A DNA stretch of 64,000 nucleotides from Silene conica (Eukaryota > Streptophyta > Magnoliopsida > Caryophyllales > Caryophyllaceae). A program made the translations under genes and the position numbers. Where the stretch lies: the NCBI GenBank assembly GCA_029255685.2, contig CM055318.2, positions 29,562,001 through 29,626,000 on the forward strand, written 5' to 3'. Below are positions 23,502-36,470 of the stretch, one piece after another; within the stretch, counting starts at the first letter, position 1, and every line of letters begins with the position of its first letter. Under the pieces are notes generated by a model. The model did not search any database and had not been told where the DNA came from. It saw only the letters and a program-made list of their open reading frames with translations.

Positions 23502-26500
23502 GTGATGGCTATGGATAGGAGTTGGATGTATGGAAAGCGAGATTTCCATTTTGTAGAACGAGTTAATGATTTTATCACGCATGCTATTGCACATCAAAAA
23601 CTACATGGGGATGAGAAGCTACTCATTTGTCTGTGTAGCGTATGTAAGAATCGGGTAAAGGTAAGCTCTGTAACTATGCGAGAACATTTGCTAGTGAAGG
23701 GGTTTAAACCTGATTATCATGTATGGATATGGCATGGAGAGAAAGACAATGACATGGAAGGCACCTCAAATGCTGTAAATGAGGAGAACAAATTTGACAA
23801 TGTGGATGAATTTGAGATTCATGGTTTTGATTTTAATAACATTGGCAATGATAACGATGATAGTCATGATAAGGAAAACAACGTAGAGGGTGAGAATATT
23901 GAGAGAATGATGGATGATTTAGAAAAAGATTTCATAGAATGTCCAGAAATGTTCCAGGAGCTAGTTGATGATTCTAAGAAACCATTATATCCGAGTTGCT
24001 CCAAATTCACCCGTTTATCAGTTGTGTTGAAGTTGTATACCTTAAAAGCCGCGAATGGATGGAGTGATAAGAGTTTTACCGCTTTAGTACAACTTTTATC
24101 AGAAATGTTGCCAGAAGATAATGAGCTTCCATCTAATACTTATCGATGTAAGAAAGTATTGTACACTGGCTACGAGTTACAAAAAAATTCATGCCTGCCC
24201 AAATGACTGCACTTTGTTCTGGAAAGATTATAGTGACTTAGATGAGTGTCCACGATGTAAAGCAGCGAGGTACAAAGTTAACCATGCTAGCTATAAGAAG
24301 AAAGGGAGCCCAATTAATTAAGGTCTTATGGTATTTGCCAACTATACCGAGGTTAATGAGGTTTTTTGCAAATCCAAAGGATGCAAACTATTTGGTGTGG
24401 CATCACGAAGAGAGAAATAAAGATGGTAAACTACGACATGTGGCAGATGCACCCCAATGGAGAACAATTGATAGAACATTTCCTGAATTTGGTGGAGAGC
24501 CTGGGAATTTAAGACTAGGGCTTTGCATTGATGGAATTAATCCTTTTGGGACTTTTAGTACCCAACATGGCAGTTGGCCAGTAATGCTAATAATTTACAA
24601 TCTGCCTCCTTGGCTTACAACAAAGAGTAAATATATTTTACTTACGCTCCTAATATCGGGTCCTAAACAACCTGGTAATGACATAGACATATATTTGGCG
24701 TCACTAATAGAAGACTTGAAATTGTTATGGAATGTTGGTGTGAGGATGTTTGATGCGATGTAGCTACCGACTCACACTTTCAAATGTCTGCTATGCTATA
24801 TTGTACAATTAATGATTTCTCAGCTTATGGAAACCTTTTTGGTTATAGGTTGAAGACTGCCAAGGGGTGCCCCGTTTGTTGTGATAACACTGAATCTGAA
24901 TGGCTGGAGAATTGCGGGAAATATGTATACACGGGTAGTCGTCGATTTCTTCCCGAAAATCATCCATATCGTAAGAGAAAGAAGGCATTCTATGGAAAAA
25001 CTGAGCACCGACCACCTCCCTTATTTTAGAGCGGAGAAGAGTATCACAAACGAGTTATGAATATCAGCACAAAATTTGGAAAATCGCACAAACCTCCACC
25101 AGATGGGGTGTACCACACAAAGAGGTCCATCTTTTGGGACCTACCATATTGGGAGAACTTGTCGGTTAGGCATTGTATTGATGTCATGCACGTAGAGAAG
25201 AATGTGTTTGATAGTATCATTGGCACTTTTTTGAACGTGCCTAATAAGACCAAGGATGGGGTCAAAGCTAGATATGACATGGTTGCTAGGGGGTGTGTCG
25301 AGGTAGAACCAGGTGAAAGGGGGAAACATACTTACCTACCCCCGACTTTCACAACTTTATCGAAGGAGGAGAATGTGGCATTGTGCGAGTCTTTAAAGGG
25401 TATGAAGGTACCGCATGGATATTCCTCCAACATAAGTCGTCTGGTGTCATTAAAAGATTTGAAGTTAGTGGGACTAAAATCTCATGATTGTCATGTTTTG
25501 TTGACACAGCTTCTCCCTGTGGCTATTCAGTCCTTTTTACCTAAACATGTTAGACAAGTGATCACTAAGCTTTGCATATTCTTTAGTGCAATTAATGCTA
25601 AAGACATTGATCTGGAGTCTTTAGATAAGCTACAAGCTGATATCATTATGACACTTTGCGAACTTGAAATGTACTTTCTCATCAGTTTTTTAGACATTAT
25701 GGTTCACTTAATCATCCATTTGGTTAGAGAAATTAAACTGTGTGGCCCGGTGTTCCTCAGAAACATGTGGGCTATGGAGGGAGAGATGGGGACGTATAAG
25801 AGGCGAGTGAAGAATCGGTATCGACCCGAGGCTCGTATTGTTGAAGCGACTGTTGCTTGTGAGACACTTGGGTTCTGCAAAAATTACTTGACCACTGTGC
25901 AATATATCGGACTCCCTACCTCTAGGCATGAGGGGTGACTACAAGGGAAGGGTACTTTGGGGAAAACGTTTATTACAGTTGACCGTGATTGTTTTGATAA
26001 GGCACATATGTATGTTTTGCAACACATGACTGAAGTTCATCCATATTTAGTTGATCATATTGCCTTCATAAAAAGTCAAAATCCAAATAAACGTGAAGGT
26101 TGGGTGGTAAGTGAACACAATCGGACATTTGTACACTGGTTTAAAGAGAAGGTGATGAGAGAGTTGTCAAACACAACACATAACCTAAGTGATAACTTAA
26201 GATGGTTAGCATATGGTCTTAAGCTCACCATCATATCTTATGAGGGGTATGATATTAGTGGGTTTTGCTTTTACACAAGTCGTCAGGATGCGAAAAGTAC
26301 GATGCAAAATAGCGGTGTTACAATTGTGGCATCGTCAGTTGAATAAGTAGGAAAGGGTAAACAACCTGTAGATATAAGAAAGCCTTACTATGGGGTAATT
26401 AAAGACATATGGGAGCTTGATTATCATGACTTTTCAGTACCCTTATTTCGATGTAAGTGGGTCGATTGTGACAAGGGAGTTAATGTTGATGATATTGGCT

Positions 26501-26784
26501 TCACCTTAGTAGATTTCAATTTTGTAGGTCACAAAGACGACCTCTATATTCTAGCGTCTCAAGCAAAGCAAATTTTCTATGTTGAGGATCCCTTAGACAA
26601 GGAACGGGCAGTTGTCCGTAATGGTAAAAGACGCATTCTTGGTGTAGATGGTGTTGTTGATGAAGAAGAGTATGATCAAGTTGATGAACTTTCTCCTTTT
26701 TCGACCATTTGCCAAAATTCGCAAGTACTACGGGACGAAGTCTATTTTCGAAATGACCACAATGAAAGATTATGGTTTGATTAA
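23502..26784 (+). pseudogene. CACTA 2 transposase pseudogene
   Basis: The order of domains is that of CACTA transposase: Transpos_assoc (DRSWMYGKRDFHF, LCSVCKNRVK), Transposase_21 (ACPNDCTLFWKDY, NLRLGLCIDGINPFG, CIDVMHVEKNVFDS), DUF4218 (KSHDCHVLLTQLLPVAI) and DUF4216 (DIWELDYHDFSVPLFRCKWVDC). Frame changes occur in the A run at 24181-24187, near 24310-24320 and near 24764-24784. In-frame stops lie at 24761-24763, 25027-25029, 25936-25938 and 26344-26346. It appears intronless, unlike the CACTA 1 homologue. The copy cannot make a full transposase. Confidence 0.9.
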
Positions 26785-27103
26785 TTCAAATAATAGATAA
26801 CATCCTTGGCTGATTTTTGAACTAGTTTGTAGACGATTATGTCATTCATTGGAAACTTTTACCTCTCAAAAAAAACTTGTTACTTTTAATTTAATCTGCT
26901 TCTTTGTTTATTTCGCTTTTCTTATTTTGTTTTGATGAAATGCGAGTTTCATTCTGATGGCCTCTTTCCAGTTCTGTTTCCAGTTCTATTGATGCTTGTC
27001 ATTGTTATTGTTTTTGTTAGCTACTGTTGTACGCTGCTCATCTATTTAATAATAAATATTCTTCACATTTGCTTTCATCTATTTGTTTTTTACTGTTACA
27101 GAA

Positions 27104-30100
27104 TGGGTAAAGGAGATAAAGATGGAGGTAAAGGAGATAAAGATTCGCAACCAAAAAAGAAGACAAGGGGTCCGGCAACGGGAAAACATTTGAAGAGATT
27201 CTTAGTAGTACTGAGACCGTAGCAAACCAAGCAAAAAGTGATAAAAAGAGGTACTACATATTGAGTTTAATAAGCGTGGCCGGACTTACGGACGGTGGTG
27301 GAAGAAATTTCGTTCTGATATGGGAAAGTTGGCGCGAAATATTAGGATCAATAAAAGTTGGGAAGATGTAACAAATGGCGAGAGAAGTACAATGTGGTGT
27401 TGTGCGAAGGTAGGAAATTACTAGCATTATGATAATTTGATTTAAAATATTAATATTCATCATTTCTTATATCTATACTTTTTCCCCAGAAAACATAGAA
27501 TCTCGAGGACGACAAAGAAAAGTTAATTTTAAGGATTTTGCGTAATAGATTTAAGGATTGGAAGACGAAGATGACAAATACCTACATTTTCCCTAAAGAG
27601 AAGTCTGATGACGGAGAAGAAAAGTCTGACGACGAAGAAGAAAAGTCTGATGATGGAGAAATCACTATAAAAAGTCCAGTTGAAAAGTACAAACAACTCA
27701 CGCAAGAGGATTGGGACGAATTTGTTAAGCAGCGCACGAGTCCTGAACACATAGTTAGTGTGCGTCATTGTTTATTGATTGATTAAGTATCGACATTTTT
27801 ATTTTTATGCTTCATTGATAGATTTGATCAGTGACGTATTTGAGAGTTTCCATTTTAGGAGAAGAGGAAAAAGGCTCACAATGCACAGAAGCATAATGTA
27901 CATCCACATTATTTGGGCAGAGCCGGGTATTTAGGCAAGCAAGATAAATGGTATGTAGAAGAACTTGAGAAAGAGACAGAGCATCTACCTAATCAAGAAC
28001 CCTCTCTTACCCAGCAATCGGTAGTGGAACGTCTTAGTGATCGAGGCTATGCTTGGATCAAAGCACATACCCCGCCAACTAATTGTAGTGCTCAGCCTCC
28101 AGCAAAGTTGCAAAAAGTTATTTATGAATATGTAAGTTCATTCTAAACAAATACGGAGTAATTAATATGTTTTCTTATGAATTGAGTAATTTATTATTGT
28201 TGCATTGTATCATTTTTCCTTTATAACAGGAGACTTGGAAGCAAAAGGAGGAAAATGGGGAGTTTGTTCCTTCGAGATTTGAGGATGTGTTGGTGAAAGC
28301 ATTAGGGAAACCAGAGCACAATGGTAGGACGAGAGGAGTTGGTGGCTCTGTTGGTCTCTAAACTTATTTTGGAAAACCACGGAGTCGAGATAATCATGGA
28401 AAGCGGTATACAGATGAAGAAATCAAGTTGCTTATTGAGAAGGCAAAGAATGAAGCTCTGGAGCAAATGAATTCAGTGATTGAACAGAAGGTAGCTGAAG
28501 CTATGAGAAATCGTGGTAAAGTGTTATCTGAGGCCACTTTTGAGAATTTGCCAAAGAAACACTCTCCTGATGAACATGGTCATAGTAGTTGTCATTCAGC
28601 CCATCAAAGTGACCCATTTATCGAATTAAAGGTAATAAGTTATCGTCAAAAACGTTTTATGCAAAAAAGTTCCAACATTTTTGTACCAAATTTCACAATT
28701 TAACTAACTTTTAACCGTATTATGCCAATGTCTTAGGAGAGAGTTCCTTGTCGACTTGCGATCATTGAAGACGGAGAAGTGACTATTGTTGCTCACGGGA
28801 TGGTTTCACCATGGGTTGAAGGTTTAAAGGTACACAACACACCATTGATCGTGCAGAACGCCCATATGTCCATAGATAAAGTTATTAAAGCTGGTGCACA
28901 ACTACCATGTCCATGGAATGTATTTAGTAAGGTTGGAGAAGCGGAAGGGAGTTTTGCACAATGGCCGATGAACTTGATTTTGTTAGGTGAAGACAAGGTA
29001 AGTGATTGTTAATTCTCGCTACAAGCTATGTTCATACTAGATGTCCTCTTTAGTTGCCACTGATTTTGTTCAAATAATATTACTTTTATTAGGCCAATAA
29101 AGAAGAAAAGACTCGAAAGAGAAAAGCCAAGTCGAAAGATACTAAAGAATCCGGCAATAAGGTTCAAAAGAAGGTAGTGAATATGTTCAATTATATTTAT
29201 TTATAGATTCCGATGCTAAGGTTAAATCAGTTGCAATGTTGCAAATTGGTAGTTTTATCTACTCTTATTATGTTATGATAGACAGCAGAACTTGAAAAGG
29301 ACAACGGAAAAGTAGGGACATTTCAAAAAGATGACAAAGTAGTGGCCCCTCTTAGTGATGAAGACGATGTAAGTGATTGTTAATTCTCGCTCCTTTTTTT
29401 AACTCTTGCTTTCTACTTTAAACTTCACCCTAACTCTTACTTTCTACTTAAAACGTGATTTTGGCCGCGGGTGTCGCTACAAGCTATGTTCATACTAGAT
29501 GTCATCTTTAGTTTCCACTGATTTTGTTCAAATATTATTATTTTTATTAGGCTAATAAAGAAGAAAAGACTCGAAAGAGAAAATCCAAGTCGAAAGATAG
29601 TAAGGAATCCGGCAATAAAGTTCAAAAGAAGGTAGTTAAGTTCAATTATATTTATTTATAGGTAGATTCTGATGCTAAGGTTAAATCAATTGCAATGTTG
29701 CATATTGGTAGTTTTATCTACTCTTATTATGTTATGATAGACAGCAGAACTTGAAAAGGACAAGGGGAAAGTAGGGACATTTGAAGAAGATGACAAAGAA
29801 GTGGCCCCTCTTAGTGATGAAGAAGTTAAAGCCTTGAGTCATCACTGCAGGATCTTAGAAGAGAAGTTGTGCTCTTTGTCAACCACCCCTACATGCCTCA
29901 AAATTGTCATTGATGCCTCAGTATGTAATTACACAGAGAATAATGATGTTGAATGTCATTTGACCATCGTTGAAATTAGGCAGATGTTCCGATATTTATG
30001 GCTAAATGTTGTTATGCTTCAAGCTTGGGAAAGGTATGTATAGTATGAACCTATTTCATTTATTGGTGTTTTGTTCAGTAGTGATAGTTTGGTTACTAAT

Positions 30101-31075
30101 TTGCTTACGGTTTTATGATGGAAATTGTATATATAGTTTCTTGTATCAGTGTGCAACTACAATCGGAAACGCTAAATTAGTTGCATACTTGTGCCCCGTG
30201 GAACTCGTGGAGTATATGTATAATTGTCCAAAATAATGTGAAGCGTATGTGGCTCATAGTATGAAAATTCAAGAAGATAAGAAGTATATCATGGGAGCAT
30301 TTTTTGAAGGGTAAGTATTCAACTTTCAGCAGTTGTTGGATTCTGAGATTATATGTTGATGACTTAAAAGATTGAGTCTTTTTTCACTTGTTCATGTGGT
30401 TATTTATTTGTTTTGAATACAGTAATCATTGGATGTTGGTTGTGATTTGCGTGGGATTGAATACAATGTATATTTTGGACTCACAAAGACGGGATCCAAA
30501 GAAGATGGGCATAAAAAAGGTTCTTGAAGGTGCTTGGCTACTATATTGTGCGTATGGAGGAAGACAACTATGATAGTAAAAGTACTAAACTATATATGAA
30601 GCACATCAAGGTACCTCTAAAGCTTGAACTATTTAGAACGTTCATTAGATTTTTTTCTCTCCTTTATGTAAATTCTGTTCTTTGCCACCATTCCAATTCT
30701 CGAGTTCTTATAATGTAAGTTATATCTAATTAGTTGTTATATGTATTAACTAATACTTATTATATTGTTTTTTTAATTTTAGTGTCCGCAACAACCAGAG
30801 GATTATGAGTGTGGTTATTATGTCATGAAATGGATGTATGACATAACCTTCAATTCTATCATTGTAAATCTGCGGAGGTACACTTTGAAGAGGTAATTCA
30901 TTCTTGCTTTAGCTTTTCATTGTCAATTATCATTCTTCATTACATTTATTATTACAATAATATTTATTTTGAAAATGCAGAAAATTGCACCTACACGGTG
31001 TCAATGATCGATCTCAATGTGGTTAGAGAAGTTTGGGCTAACAAATGTTTAGATAATCTACATTATTCAAAATAG
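27104..31075 (+). pseudogene. CACTA 2 second gene with Ulp1-like (C48) protease domain, broken
   Basis: A multi-exon plus-strand gene is recognisable in pieces. There is a lysine-rich start (MGKGDKDGGKGDKD at 27104), exons near 27540-27745, 27860-28130, 28230-28630, and a block at 28737-28996 (VPCRLAIIEDGEVTIVAHG...FAQWPMNLILLG). That block resembles the DUF8039-type region that often precedes Ulp1 in plant transposons. The Ulp1 domain then follows, with NHWMLVVI (His 30427-30429), MYILDSQ (Asp 30478-30480) and ECGYYVMKWM (Cys 30810-30812). Ulp1 proteases cleave SUMO; a role in transposition is unproven. Damage: in-frame TAA after NCPK (30234-30236), stops and frame changes near 27221, 28360 and 30530-30560. 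Confidence 0.75.
28998..29825 (+). repeat. Tandem duplication of an intron-exon block in the CACTA 2 second gene
   Basis: The block from AAGTGATTGTTAATTCTCGC through TAGTGATGAAGA at 28998-29368 recurs at about 29369-29825. Both copies contain the exons KEEKTRKRK(A/S)KSKD and TAELEKDNGK/TAELEKDKGK. The second copy carries an extra stretch of about 80 bases (about 29392-29473). Few substitutions separate the copies. Confidence 0.85.
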
Positions 31076-31319
31076 ATTAACTTTGGTATCACTATGACTT
31101 TTGTTGGATTGTTACTTCGCTTAGATTGTATATATTTTGAACGTTCGTTGTTATGTTGGATTGGATTTTGGAATGAATGTTGTTGGTTCGAAGGAAATGT
31201 AATGTCCTTTGGTTGGATATTTTAATGCAGGTGGTTTTAAATTTCTGGTGTTTTGGATATCAGCTTTATAGGAAGGTGCTGCCGAAATTTCGGTAGCGGA
31301 TTTTTTTTAAAAACATAAA

Positions 31320-31875
31320 AATAAAATATATCAGTTCTTACAAGAAATGACGCAAATGGTAAACAGTTATTGCATCGGTTTTGAAAAGAAATGATGCAAA
31401 AAAATAGAGCAAAAAAGTCAGTTCCTATCATAACTGACGTAGATATTAATAAATTTGGCGCTAAAACAACATATCAAATACATCAGTTTTAAGAAACCTG
31501 ACGCAACAAGTAGAGAAAAAACGTCAGTTTCATTTATAACCGACGCATATACTATTCACTTTTACGCTAAATTAAGGTACTAATTGCATCAGTTGTTGGG
31601 AAACTGACGCAAAAGCTAAGCGAAAAAGCATCAGTTATTGGAAAACTGATGCAAAAGCTATGGTCTTTGCGTCGGTTCTTCAAGAAATTGCATCAGTTGT
31701 ATTCTAAGAACTTATGCAAATGATGCTATTTTTGCGTCAGTTATAGCTTTGGAACCGGGGCAAATGGCGGTTTTTTGCGTCAGTTTTAGAACTGACGTTT
31801 CGATAAACGTCACCTCTATATACGTCAAGCAAGAACCGACGCAATAAATCATATAGAACAGACGCAATAGGGTCT
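31320..31875. repeat. Right subterminal repeats of CACTA 2
   Basis: More than fifteen GCGTCAGTT or AACTGACGCAA motifs in both orientations fill this stretch up to the terminal repeat, for example near 31424, 31518, 31600, 31735 and 31780. Confidence 0.8.
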
Positions 31876-31888
31876 TTTTGTACTAGTG

Positions 31889-32574
31889 TCTAATGTCTTG
31901 TTGAGTAGTGAAGGAGTATGCCTTGAGTTGGCCACTGAGTCCTTTACTTGCTTAAGTGAATTAGTATTGGGTTATGCCTTAAGTTGGCCTCTGAACCTCT
32001 TACTTGTGAAATGTTTAGTACTTGGTTATGCGTTAAGATGTCGCCTCTGAACCTTGTACTTGTTGAATGTATGCTTGGTTATGTCTTAAGAGTTGACCGC
32101 TAAACCATTCATGGGAAGTGAACATGTATGCATGAGTAACGTACTTCTCATATTATGATGTGTGTTGGAGAATGATTGTTTGATATTATGTGATTACATG
32201 TTATATGTTTATGACAATAAGTGGCTGGGAGAACCTCTAGTCACTCCCCACTGACTGTGGCGTACATGTTTCATGTATGTAGGTTGGTGCTGATTGCAGG
32301 GGACACTTGAGAGCTAGTGAGCGATGCTATGGCATTGACATGACTACACCTTCATATCGATTAGCTAGTTTTATTTATTTATCATTTGATATTCGTGGGA
32401 TGTACCATCCCCGTTTGGCTTATTGTATTTAAATTAAATATTTCTTTTGGAAAATTTTCCGCATTTTGGATTTAGTAATTCACCTCGCATGTTTTATTAT
32501 CATGTCCAAAGTTTTAAATCCGCGCATTTTTTCCCCTTATTGTATGTTTTATTTTCCGCTGCCGCGAGGGGTTT
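31889..32574 (+). repeat. LTR remnant, right part (gypsy family of left element)
   Basis: After the TCT duplication the ATGCCTTAAG-type repeats resume. The segment then matches the terminal 350 bases of the LTRs at 2434 and 43682, including GAGAACCTCTAGTCACTCCC, GTGGCGTACATGTTTCATG and CGAGGGGTTTTACA. No primer site follows, so it is a solo LTR or a truncated 3' LTR. Confidence 0.75.
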
Positions 32575-32639
32575 TACACTTTCAACCTTTCAAATTTTGG
32601 ATCTGATGTTCATATCATATATGAAAGCCATGGGAAAAC

Positions 32640-33240
32640 TTTCATGTCATGAGATTAACAGTAACTATTTTTAACACAATTAACAACTATTTAGTTGATT
32701 TTAACCTTTAAAATCATAAATCTTGCAAATTAAGATTAAACGATCTCAAATTTTACATACACTCTGTATATATTTCATGTGACTTTGTGTAAAACTTTCA
32801 TGGCCAAATTCGACCTCTAACTATTTAAGTCGAATTATGTCACTATTAATCCGATTTTTACCTTAAAAATCATTAATCATGCAAAATAATATTATAAAAT
32901 CCAAAAATTTACATACATTCTGTAAATATTGTCTGTGACCTCCCATAAACATTTCATGCTCAGATTCAAAATATAACCATTTTTACCCATTTAATCTCAT
33001 ATTATGACATTTTATCATATAAAATTCATAATCCATGCAAAAGGTCTTTATAATTTTCGAAAATTTATATATATGATATAAAATATTCATGTGAGAACCT
33101 ATCCAAAATTCACGATCAGATTCTAAGTCTAATTATTTTGTCCCATAAAATGACACTTTAGTCATATAATACTCATTATTTATACAAATAATTATTTTGT
33201 GAACAATAAAGCAAGGTCCGTAAATTTTAATTTGTGAGCT
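32640..33240. repeat. Degenerate tandem repeats in the copia leader
   Basis: Roughly four units of about 150 bp can be aligned by eye. They share AAATCAT(T)AATC(T/A)TGCAAA, TTTACATACA(T/C)TCTGTA and TTTCATG motifs. Some long-leader copia elements carry such repeats. Confidence 0.5.
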
Positions 33241-33890
33241 AAAAACATTTTATGACCAAAAGTATAAAAATGCAAATTTAATTCGTGATTTATCTTCATA
33301 AAAAACAAATTTTCCATTTTATTTGTAAATCACATTTACTCGGAAAAATTAAACCGATTATGCAAGTAACAACCTTATGCTCTGATACCACTTGATGAAA
33401 ATTAATATTTCCAGAAAAATAACTCATATCATATATGAGTGAATTTATTGTAGTCATAAAAATAATGTAGATCTTATACATGCAAAGTATAAGAAAATCG
33501 AAACCTTACATTGAGATTTTGGAAATAGGGCATGACATTTCGGTTTCCTACCAAAATTTCGATCTTGAGTTTAAATATGAAAGGATGATATTCCAATCTT
33601 AAAGTATAGAAGATCTCCTCTTGTTGCACCCAAGACGAACCCTTAATCAAACTACGAAATATTATCCAAATATTAAAGTAGTAACCTTAAATTAATATTA
33701 CTACTAATACTACTTCAAGTATAATTTATATGTAATATTATAAAAATGAACTACTAAACACCCTACAGAATTATTAGAACAAAAGGATTTTGGGTATGAA
33801 AATAACCAAGTGAAGTGGTGAGGAAATGTGATCAACACATTTATAAAAAGAAAAACCATTTCTCTATCTCTATGGTGGCCGGCCTACTCA

Positions 33891-34306
33891 GACCATCCCC
33901 AAGCAGTGGTCGCGATAATTAGGTCGCGACCCGATTTCACTCTTAATCTCACCTTATTTACCTTGACCTACTTTCATCCTCCCAAGCAGAAAAGGTCACT
34001 ATTTAGGTCATCAACCCAATCATTTTTCCACTTTCCAACATTTCCAATCATTTATCACATTTTCTATCTACCAAAATATCTCTTTTACCAATCATTTTAT
34101 TGTTTTTTATTCTTGAACCAATTAAAATTGTCCACATGGTGGTCACAAATATGGTCACAAATGTTCAACAATGGTCACAAATTGACCTCGGTTGATCATA
34201 TGGTCACAAATTAGCAAAATGGTCACCAATTAGTTAGCTTAATTATCCCACTAACCATGACCAAATAAGGTCATGACCACCCTCATGACCTTGCTTGGGG
34301 ATGGTC
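33891..34306. mobile_element. MITE inside the copia LTR
   Basis: Ends are GACCATCCCCAAGCAGTGGTC and GACCTTGCTTGGGGATGGTC, inverted with few mismatches, 416 bp apart. The interior repeats GGTCACAAAT several times. Removing it joins CCGGCCTACTCA to ATGGGAAAAGAG. Target duplication is uncertain, so the superfamily is not assigned. Confidence 0.7.
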
Positions 34307-35363
34307 ATGGGAAAAGAGACCTTTTTTCTCATTTTGGTCTTACCAAAAACATAGCCTTGTGAGAGCTAAGTCTAGTTAAATGATTATGGCTAATTAGACA
34401 ATATAAAGTAAGACCCATAACATCATTCATTACCACCATTATCACAGCACCCATTAAATAAAATGAGTTCCATTTTACATTTTATATTTTGTCATTTGTA
34501 ATGTGTCACAAGAATGACATATCACATGTTATATAACATTTAGTAATTATTAATATGTATTTAAACAATTTAAATACAAATTTTCATCACATAAAAAATA
34601 CTTAACATTTAAGTACCAATTACTAATTTAATGTATAAAACGTGTCATTTCATTTTCGTCAATGTAATCTACAAATCAATTGTAATCAAGACTAACAGAT
34701 AACCTTTATCGATAAAAATACAATAACATTTATCGACTATAATAAAATAACTATTTCTTTATCAAAATCGAATCTCATATAATCGAATTATCATGAGACA
34801 CGGAGCTTTTATTTATCTCGTTCAGATTAAGGTATTAATCAATTCGTATCAAATACAAATTATTTATCTCAATGATTAGGGTAACATCCTTTACGTGTGA
34901 CCTTAAATGACCATCACATGATAGCAATGTCAAACTATTTAAAGCTAATTATTACCGATAAATGTTGATCAGTCAACTTGTAATTTATAATCTCTTCCTT
35001 ATATTTAATATATTTAAATATATATGAGATTTAATAATTATATAAAATCATCTGATCGCACTATGGTTGACAACCACTACTCCAACAATAAAAACTATGA
35101 TTAATGCATATATTAATTATTTCTTATTTCTCTTTTAGCTTTTTAAATACAACCCTAAAAATTGTATTTATCATTTCAAACATCCTCACGTTACACCACA
35201 ACAGGAAATGAAAATATACTTCGACCATTTAAGATAACTAGAGTTACCTCAACCAACGAATATATAACAACATGGTATATAACTATATAAGTAATATTAT
35301 AATTGAAACTGAAATACTTAAGAAGAGTTCATTTTGGATTAATTCTCCAAAAGAAGCCAAGTT

Positions 35364-36470
35364 TTAGTTGTGTGGTTTTGCTTCTACTTGAGATTCAACA
35401 CCACAGCACCTTAAGCAATATCCCCTGTAGTCATGACGTCCACAACATCCATATCGACAGTAACCGCCACCGCGGTATCCACCTCCACCACCAGGGTAGC
35501 CTCCACGGCCAGGGTAACCTCCACCACCTTGGTACCCACCACCTCCAGAGTAGCCTCCACCGCCTGGGTAGCCTCCCCCTCCTCCGGGATATCCACCATA
35601 TTTTGCATCATTGATTCCTTTTACCTCATTGTGTGCTGCATGTATCATGTATGTATGATTAAGAGTAAGAAGTAAGAACTATCATATACATAAAAAAATG
35701 CATTGCGTAATACCTTATTATCGAGTACTTTGTAAGCAGAAAGCATTTTTCAAGGACATATAAGTAGAAGTAAAATAAATCATCAAGAATGTATTAAAAT
35801 GCACATTTTTTCTCTCACTCAGTTGTTTATATTTTATATTTTTTGTAATGGGTATTTTAAATAAAAGTATATTTTATATTTTTTGTAATGGGTATTTTAA
35901 ATAAAAGTATATAAATGACTGAGTCGTTGAAAGTATTGATCATGGCTATTAGGTATTAACTATGCACACGGTATAAAGTAAACCATGCAAACGAATCACA
36001 AATTACGATCTGTCACGATTGTACTTTGTAAAATGTAAGTCGTCGTTACGTAGGTTGACGCTAAAATGTTCATTTTGTTTTGACACAATCATTTAGATCC
36101 GTCGTGTGATTTTCAATAATCATATTGAGCAAAGTAATCAAATTAGAAATGAATCAAGCACTTGATGAAACTGCAAGTTAATAAATTTAAGTACTCACTC
36201 CATCGGATCAATCATTTATTTATCTTCAATAAATATATATACCTATTACATTGGATATAGTTAAACAAAAGAATGAGACGGAAAAAATATATATTGAAAT
36301 AAATACTCCGTACTAGCTAGTAGATGCAGCATCTACGTACCGAATGCAATTATGCATGAAAAATAAATATTACCATCGGAGGTCTGAGGCAAGTCATGAG
36401 CTGAAACCTTGGACGTGATGAAGAAAGCAACCACCAAGAAACAAAGCAAAAGAAATAACTTCGAATACAT
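35364..36470 (-). CDS. Glycine-rich cell-wall protein, GRP3-like paralogue, two exons
   Basis: Join of minus-strand exon 1 (36470-36374) and exon 2 (35635-35364), about 122 residues. Exon 1 is 97 nt, the same as in the gene at 9796, and encodes a signal peptide ([17 protein letters not shown]) ending [13 protein letters not shown]. Splice sites are GATG|GTAATA and CATGCAG|CACAC. Exon 2 gives [14 protein letters not shown], a [12 protein letters not shown]-type repeat much shorter than in the other copy, and the tail YCRYGCC...GYCLRCC. It is a secreted wall protein by family. The two genes are a dispersed tandem pair 26 kb apart, separated by transposons. Confidence 0.9.
35831..35910. repeat. 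Perfect 40-bp tandem duplication in GRP2 intron
   Basis: The 40-bp unit beginning ATTTTATATTTTTTGTAATG at 35831 is repeated without change at 35871-35910. Perfect identity in intron DNA implies a recent slip or duplication. Confidence 0.95.

Larger units (their letters stand above)
20056..31888 (+). mobile_element. Complete CACTA transposon 2 (decayed, Ulp1-bearing)
   Basis: Ends are CACTAGTACAAAAATCCCC and TTTTTGTACTAGTG, with the target duplication TCT at 20053-20055 and 31889-31891. AACTGACGCAA-type subterminal motifs fill 20090-20345 and 31320-31870. Plus-strand contents are a Cassandra TRIM, a transposase pseudogene and a second gene with a Ulp1-like domain. Length is 11,833 bp, or about 11.0 kb without the Cassandra insertion. 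Its end sequences and its second gene differ from CACTA 1, so the two are from different lineages. Confidence 0.95.
32575..35087 (-). mobile_element. Ty1/copia-type LTR and leader (truncated element)
   Basis: On the minus strand an LTR runs from TGTTGGAGTAGTGG (35087) to TTTTCATCA (33393). It is followed after two bases by the primer site TGGTATCAGAGC (33390-33379). About 800 bp of leader follow, down to 32575, where the sequence joins the gypsy LTR end. The TGTTGGA start is characteristic of copia LTRs. No gag-pol is present and the other LTR is missing. A 416-bp MITE lies inside the LTR. Confidence 0.75.

Noticed and set aside
33828..34214. 128-codon open frame
   Set aside because: It lies across a MITE inserted in a copia LTR and has no recognisable domain.
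36200..36310. Possible Stowaway MITE (CACTCCATCGGATCAATC ... ATACTCCGTACTAG)
   Set aside because: The two ends do not pair well and no TA-flanked symmetrical border could be set.
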